A stretch of DNA of 64,000 nucleotides from Neisseria bergeri (lineage in GTDB: Bacteria > Pseudomonadota > Gammaproteobacteria > Burkholderiales > Neisseriaceae): positions 1-64,000 of the forward strand of contig POWY01000005.1 in NCBI GenBank assembly GCA_003044455.1, written 5' to 3'. The notes beneath the pieces were generated by a model. It saw nothing but the letters and a program-made list of their open reading frames with translations. It searched no databases and had not been told where the DNA came from. Position numbers and translations under genes: made by a program. Below are positions 60,272 through 64,000 of the stretch, piece by piece (the stretch's first letter is position 1; each line of letters begins with the position of its first letter).

Positions 60272-61864
60272 ATGGTGATTTCCAACCCCCGCGAACTTGA
60301 AAAACTCAAAGACCGGATTCCCAATCTGATCAACATCATCCGCGTCGCCATCGTTTTCCCGCTGATGATTATGCACATCCTCGGACTGGAAACCGGCAGC
60401 CGTGCGAACCTGCACGCTTCGTGGACGGCGTGGGCGTTTTATGTTTGGCTCGCCATTGCCTGCTGGCTGATTTTCTTTTCCATCATCCATCCGTATTGGC
60501 AATGGCAGTCGCTGAAAATGCCGCGTTTCAGCGCGGTGGCGGACATCACGATGATCGGCGTGCTGACCTACCTGTTCGGCGGCATCGATTCCGGCTTCGG
60601 CATCCTGATCCTGCCCTTCGTCGTCTGCTCCTGCCTGCTCAGCTACGGGCGTTACCCCCTGCTCTATTCCAGTTACGCCGCCATCCTGCTGATATTCAAC
60701 GCCATTGCCGACGGCAATATCGGCAAATACCCGCTCATATCGGATACCCGTACCGCCTCGGCAACCTTCATCCTCGTCGCCGCCTCCTATCTTTCCGCCA
60801 TCTTCACCTCACTGTCGGTCAAATACATCGACAGCGCCGGCCAACTGGCCCGCGACAACCACCTCGCCTACCGGCGCATCAAAGGCTTGAGCCAAACCGT
60901 ACTCGAACGCGTTCAGGAAGCCGTCGTCGTCATCAATACCGAAGGGCTGGCGGTGCTGTTCAACCGGAAGGCGAAAGACCTTTTCCCCGCACTCGAAATC
61001 GGACGGCGTGCCGGCCTGTCCGATTCTGCCGCCGAACTGTGGAATCAAGCCTCTCCGCACAATTTCGAATACGTCCTCGGCACACCCGGCCTGAACGCCG
61101 GCATCCGCGCCGTTCCGGTCAACAAAGGGCCGGACAAGCTGCTCATCCTCTACATCCGCCCGCAAAGCGAAATTCAGGCAGAAGCTCTGTCCGTCAAACT
61201 TGCCGCACTCGGACAACTGACCGCCAACCTCGCCCACGAAATCCGCAACCCCATGTCCGCCATTCGCCATGCAAACGACCTGTTGCGCGAAAATGCAGAG
61301 GAAGAAGAAACCGACCCGTTCAAGGTCAAACTTTGCGAAATCATCGACGGCAACGTCCGCCGTATCGACAAAATGCTCGAAGACATCTCCTCGCTCAACA
61401 AACGCAACAAAACCGAACGCGAAGCCATCGACCTGATGCAGTTTTGGATAGGCTTCAAACAGGAATTCCTGCTCAACAATCCCGATGCCGTCGGCTGCAT
61501 CCGCTTGGATATGCAGGGCAATCACCTGACTGCCTATTTCGATTCCGCCCACTTGAGACAAATTATGTGGAACCTGTGCAACAACGCATGGCGGCACAGC
61601 AGCAAACGTAACGGCTCGATTGCCGTCGTCGCTCGGCCTGCACAAAAAAACACCATCAGCATCCTGTTTGCCGACGACGGCGGCGGCGTTCCGCCCGAAG
61701 TGCAGGAACACTTGTTCGAACCCTTTTACACCACGGCGAAAAACGGCACCGGTCTCGGGCTGTATGTCGCCCGCGAACTGGCACACGCCAACTTCGGCGA
61801 TTTGACCTACCTGCCCGAAACCAAATGTTTCGAACTCACATTACCGGAAAAAAGCAATGACTGA
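60272..61864 (+). CDS. PilS-like sensor histidine kinase
   Basis: This 530-residue membrane kinase has six N-terminal membrane helices (NLINIIRVAIVFPLMIMHIL to ATFILVAASYLSAIFTSLSV), a PAS-like segment (VLERVQEAVVVINTEGLAVL), HisKA with the phospho-His in LTANLAHEIRNPMSAIRHAN, and HATPase_c with NLCNNAWRH and DDGGGVPPEVQEHLFEPFYT. The architecture and H box match PilS/NtrB. Its stop overlaps the response regulator start by 8 bases. It follows parC by 19 bases. The signal is unknown. Confidence 0.9.
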   Translation: MVISNPRELEKLKDRIPNLINIIRVAIVFPLMIMHILGLETGSRANLHASWTAWAFYVWLAIACWLIFFSIIHPYWQWQSLKMPRFSAVADITMIGVLTYLFGGIDSGFGILILPFVVCSCLLSYGRYPLLYSSYAAILLIFNAIADGNIGKYPLISDTRTASATFILVAASYLSAIFTSLSVKYIDSAGQLARDNHLAYRRIKGLSQTVLERVQEAVVVINTEGLAVLFNRKAKDLFPALEIGRRAGLSDSAAELWNQASPHNFEYVLGTPGLNAGIRAVPVNKGPDKLLILYIRPQSEIQAEALSVKLAALGQLTANLAHEIRNPMSAIRHANDLLRENAEEEETDPFKVKLCEIIDGNVRRIDKMLEDISSLNKRNKTEREAIDLMQFWIGFKQEFLLNNPDAVGCIRLDMQGNHLTAYFDSAHLRQIMWNLCNNAWRHSSKRNGSIAVVARPAQKNTISILFADDGGGVPPEVQEHLFEPFYTTAKNGTGLGLYVARELAHANFGDLTYLPETKCFELTLPEKSND

Positions 61865-63374
61865 ACTGCAACATCCCGTCCTCGTCGTTGATGACGAAAC
61901 CGATATTCTCGACCTGATGGAAATGACCCTGATGAAAATGGGGCTGCGCGTCCATACCGCGTCAGGCGTTGCCGAAGCCAAAAACAAGCTCGACAGCCAA
62001 CGCTATTCGCTCGTCCTGACCGATATGCGTATGCCGGACGGCTCCGGGCTGGAAGTCGTCCAACACATCAACAGCCGCCTGCTCGATACGCCGATTGCCG
62101 TCATTACCGCCTTCGGCAATGCCGATCAGGCACAGGAAGCGTTGCGTTGCGGCGCGTTCGACTACATCCAAAAACCCATCACCCTCGCCCGGCTGCGTTC
62201 CCTCGTCAAATCGGCAATTTCCGTTTCCGAAAACCAAAACAAGATTCCCGAGCCGCCCGTTCAGACGGCATCCCCCGTTTCTTCCCCCATGCCGTCTGAA
62301 GCCCCGAAACCTGCAAACGCGATACCGACGGCACCGCCCGTTTCCGCCGCCCTTCCCTATGCGGAATCCGATATGCCCCGCCTGCTCGGCAGCTCTCCGC
62401 AGATGGTCGAAGTCCGCCACCTCATCCGCCGCCTCGCGCCCGGCAAAGTACCCGTCTATATTTCCGGCGAATCCGGCACGGGTAAGGAACAGGCGGCGCG
62501 CACCATACACGAACTGTCCGACCGCGCGGGCAAACCCTTTGTCGCCGTCAACTGCGGTGCGATTCCCGAAAACCTCATGGAAAGCGAATTTTTCGGCTAC
62601 CGCAAAGGCAGCTTTACCGGTGCCGACAAAGACCACGACGGCTTCTTCCGCCACGCCGACGGCGGCACTTTGTTTTTGGACGAAGTCGCCGACCTGCCCC
62701 TTTCCATGCAGGTCAAACTCCTGCGCGCGATTCAAGAAAAAGCCGTGCGCCGCATCGGTGATACGGCCGAGCAGCCCGTCGATGTCCGCATCGTCTGCGC
62801 CACCCACAAAAACCTCGAAGCCCTTGTCGGAAGCGGCGCATTCCGCCAAGACCTGTATTACCGCCTCAACGTCGTCAGCCTCAATATGCCCTCCCTGCGT
62901 GAAATGCGCGAAGACTTGAAGCTGCTCATCCCCTACCTCCTGTACAAACACAGCCACAACAACCGGCCTTACACGCTTTCCCCCGCCGCGCAACAGATGC
63001 TCCTGAATTACAGTTATCCGGGCAATTTCCGCGAACTCGAAAACATCCTCGAACGCGCCGTCGCCCTGTGCGTCGGGCATACCGTGCAAATCGACGATTT
63101 GCAGATTCAAGACGTACGCCGCAAACCCGTTCAGTCCGAAACCGCCGAACCCGTTGCCGATACCTTGCCGTCTGAAACAGCCGCAGCACCGTCCCGCCTC
63201 CTGCCGTTCGACCCCGATACCATGCAGATACAGGACTATCTCGACCAAATCGAACGCGACATCATCGAACAAACCCTCAAACAAACCGAAGGCAACCGCA
63301 CGCAGGCTGCCAAACGCTTGGGCATCAGCTTCCGTTCGATGCGCTACCGTATGGAACGCCTCAACATAGACTGA
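61857..63374 (+). CDS. PilR-like sigma54-dependent response regulator
   Basis: This 505-residue NtrC-type regulator has a receiver (VLVVDDETDILDLMEM, phospho-Asp in LVLTDMRMPDGSG, Lys in DYIQKPIT), a Pro/Ala linker (about 135-170), the AAA+ domain with Walker A ISGESGTGKEQAART, the sigma54-contact loop KGSFTGA, Walker B GGTLFLDEVADLP and arginine fingers (FRQDLYYRLNVV), and a Fis-type helix-turn-helix (QTEGNRTQAAKRLGISFRSM). It is closest to PilR by pattern. It is coupled to the sensor gene. The linker contains an inverted pair of uptake sequences. Confidence 0.92.
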   Translation: MTELQHPVLVVDDETDILDLMEMTLMKMGLRVHTASGVAEAKNKLDSQRYSLVLTDMRMPDGSGLEVVQHINSRLLDTPIAVITAFGNADQAQEALRCGAFDYIQKPITLARLRSLVKSAISVSENQNKIPEPPVQTASPVSSPMPSEAPKPANAIPTAPPVSAALPYAESDMPRLLGSSPQMVEVRHLIRRLAPGKVPVYISGESGTGKEQAARTIHELSDRAGKPFVAVNCGAIPENLMESEFFGYRKGSFTGADKDHDGFFRHADGGTLFLDEVADLPLSMQVKLLRAIQEKAVRRIGDTAEQPVDVRIVCATHKNLEALVGSGAFRQDLYYRLNVVSLNMPSLREMREDLKLLIPYLLYKHSHNNRPYTLSPAAQQMLLNYSYPGNFRELENILERAVALCVGHTVQIDDLQIQDVRRKPVQSETAEPVADTLPSETAAAPSRLLPFDPDTMQIQDYLDQIERDIIEQTLKQTEGNRTQAAKRLGISFRSMRYRMERLNID

Positions 63375-63478
63375 CGGCAAGACGGCATCCGCACCATACC
63401 CGCCCACCCGAAAAAAATGCCGTCTGAAACGGCACGGGAAAGCGGGTTCGCCCCACGCCCGAACGGACACAAAACACT

Positions 63479-64000
63479 ATGACCGACATCCTTATTGACG
63501 ACACCGCCACCGAAGCCGTCCGCGCCCTGATACGGGCATTCCCCCTCGCGCCCGTTTCCCGGCCGCCCGAACAAGGCAGCTACCTCCTTGCCGAACACGA
63601 TACCGTCAGCCTCAGGCTTGTCGGGGAAAAAAGCAGCGTCATCGTCGACTTTGCCTCCGGTGCGGCACAATACCGGCGCACAAAAGGCGGAGGCGAACTC
63701 ATCGCCAAAGCCGTCAACCACACCGCGCACCCCACCGTTTGGGACGCGACCGCCGGATTGGGGCGCGACAGCTTCGTCCTCGCCTCGCTCGGGCTGTCCG
63801 TTACCGCCTTCGAGCAACATCCCGCCGTCGCCTGCCTGCTTTCAGACGGCATCCGCCGAGCCCTCCTCAATCCCGAAACGCAAGACACCGCCGCGCGCAT
63901 CAACCTCCATTTCGGCAACGCCGCCGAACAAATGCCCGCACTTGTTCAAACACAAGGCAAACCCGACATCGTCTATCTCGACCCCATGTATCCCGAACGC
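63479..64000 (+). CDS. rsmJ: 16S rRNA m2G1516 methyltransferase RsmJ, 5' part (runs off right edge)
   Basis: The first 174 codons are visible: MTDILIDDTATEAVRALIRA, then LRLVGEKSSVIVDFASGAAQ, YRRTKGGGELIAKAVN, the SAM-binding DATAGLGRDSFVLASLGLSV, and DIVYLDPMYPER with the catalytic DPMYP. This order is that of RsmJ (YhiQ), about 250 residues. The frame is open at the window end. ATG 63479 lies after the pilR-like gene with a 104-base gap that holds a single uptake sequence and no clear hairpin. Confidence 0.88.
   Translation, partial: MTDILIDDTATEAVRALIRAFPLAPVSRPPEQGSYLLAEHDTVSLRLVGEKSSVIVDFASGAAQYRRTKGGGELIAKAVNHTAHPTVWDATAGLGRDSFVLASLGLSVTAFEQHPAVACLLSDGIRRALLNPETQDTAARINLHFGNAAEQMPALVQTQGKPDIVYLDPMYPER

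Overview
The window is a typical Neisseria chromosome segment, most likely N. meningitidis. Three things show this. The 12-base DNA uptake sequence ATGCCGTCTGAA occurs throughout, usually as inverted pairs that act as terminators. There are six Correia elements (TATAGTGGATTAA ends). There are two dRS3/RS (NIME) repeat arrays built on ATTCCC-N8-GGGAAT. Gene order (pyrG-fadD-mnmA-dgkA-gshB-glnS, purN-mip-holC-pepA-lptFG-acnB-argF-ilvCHI, hisG-D-C-B, potD-alaS, gpmA-parC) matches what I recall of meningococcal genomes; no search was run.

Layout. 1-1.85 kb: the control end of a Mu-like prophage (S24 repressor, Ner, truncated MuA) cut by an IS110-family element that runs off the left edge. 2-13.5 kb: housekeeping genes, almost all on the minus strand (CTP synthase, acyl-CoA synthetase, tRNA thiolase, copper chaperone, diacylglycerol kinase, glutathione synthetase, GlnRS, a DeoR regulator, a LysO-type exporter), interrupted at 5.5-6.4 kb by an Rhs toxin-tail/immunity remnant. 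13.5-15.7 kb: an AT-rich graveyard of polymorphic-toxin tails with immunity genes (Imm42-like, DUF6572) plus a HicB remnant; one toxin tail is frameshifted exactly in a G7 tract. 16-33 kb: a GntR regulator, an orphan promoter-terminator unit (small RNA candidate), OsmC, purN, mip, holC, pepA, lptF-lptG, acnB, argF and the ilvI-ilvH-ilvC group. 33-41 kb: tRNA-Leu, Sco, and a compact histidine cluster (hisG, GIY-YIG gene, hisD, hisC, hisB), then a beta-hydroxyacid dehydrogenase, a MarR regulator and an ABC membrane domain without ATPase. 41.9-49.2 kb: SohB, a block of seven tRNA-like genes (Leu, a degenerate Cys-like gene, Cys, four identical Gly), pgsA, an AhpD-like protein, an AraC regulator, a lipoprotein, a DMT exporter and PotD. 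49.4-64 kb: alaS, a single-chain MmeI-like type IIL restriction-modification enzyme flanked by dRS3 arrays, gpmA, parC, a PilS/PilR-type two-component system and the 5' part of rsmJ.

How it works together: the cores are amino-acid (Ile/Val/Leu, Arg, His), nucleotide (CTP, purine) and envelope (LptFG, PgsA, DgkA) metabolism. Regulation appears local: single regulators beside their targets, Correia ends supplying -10 boxes, and uptake-sequence hairpins ending most units. The accessory material (prophage end, toxin/immunity scraps, type IIL enzyme) sits at repeat-rich or AT-rich joints. The strongest leads are the G7-interrupted toxin, the orphan small-RNA unit, the degenerate tRNA-Cys-like gene, the HTH-HisB fusion, the GIY-YIG gene inside the his cluster with a foreign uptake dialect, and a sigma54-type PilR in a genus not known for a working sigma54.
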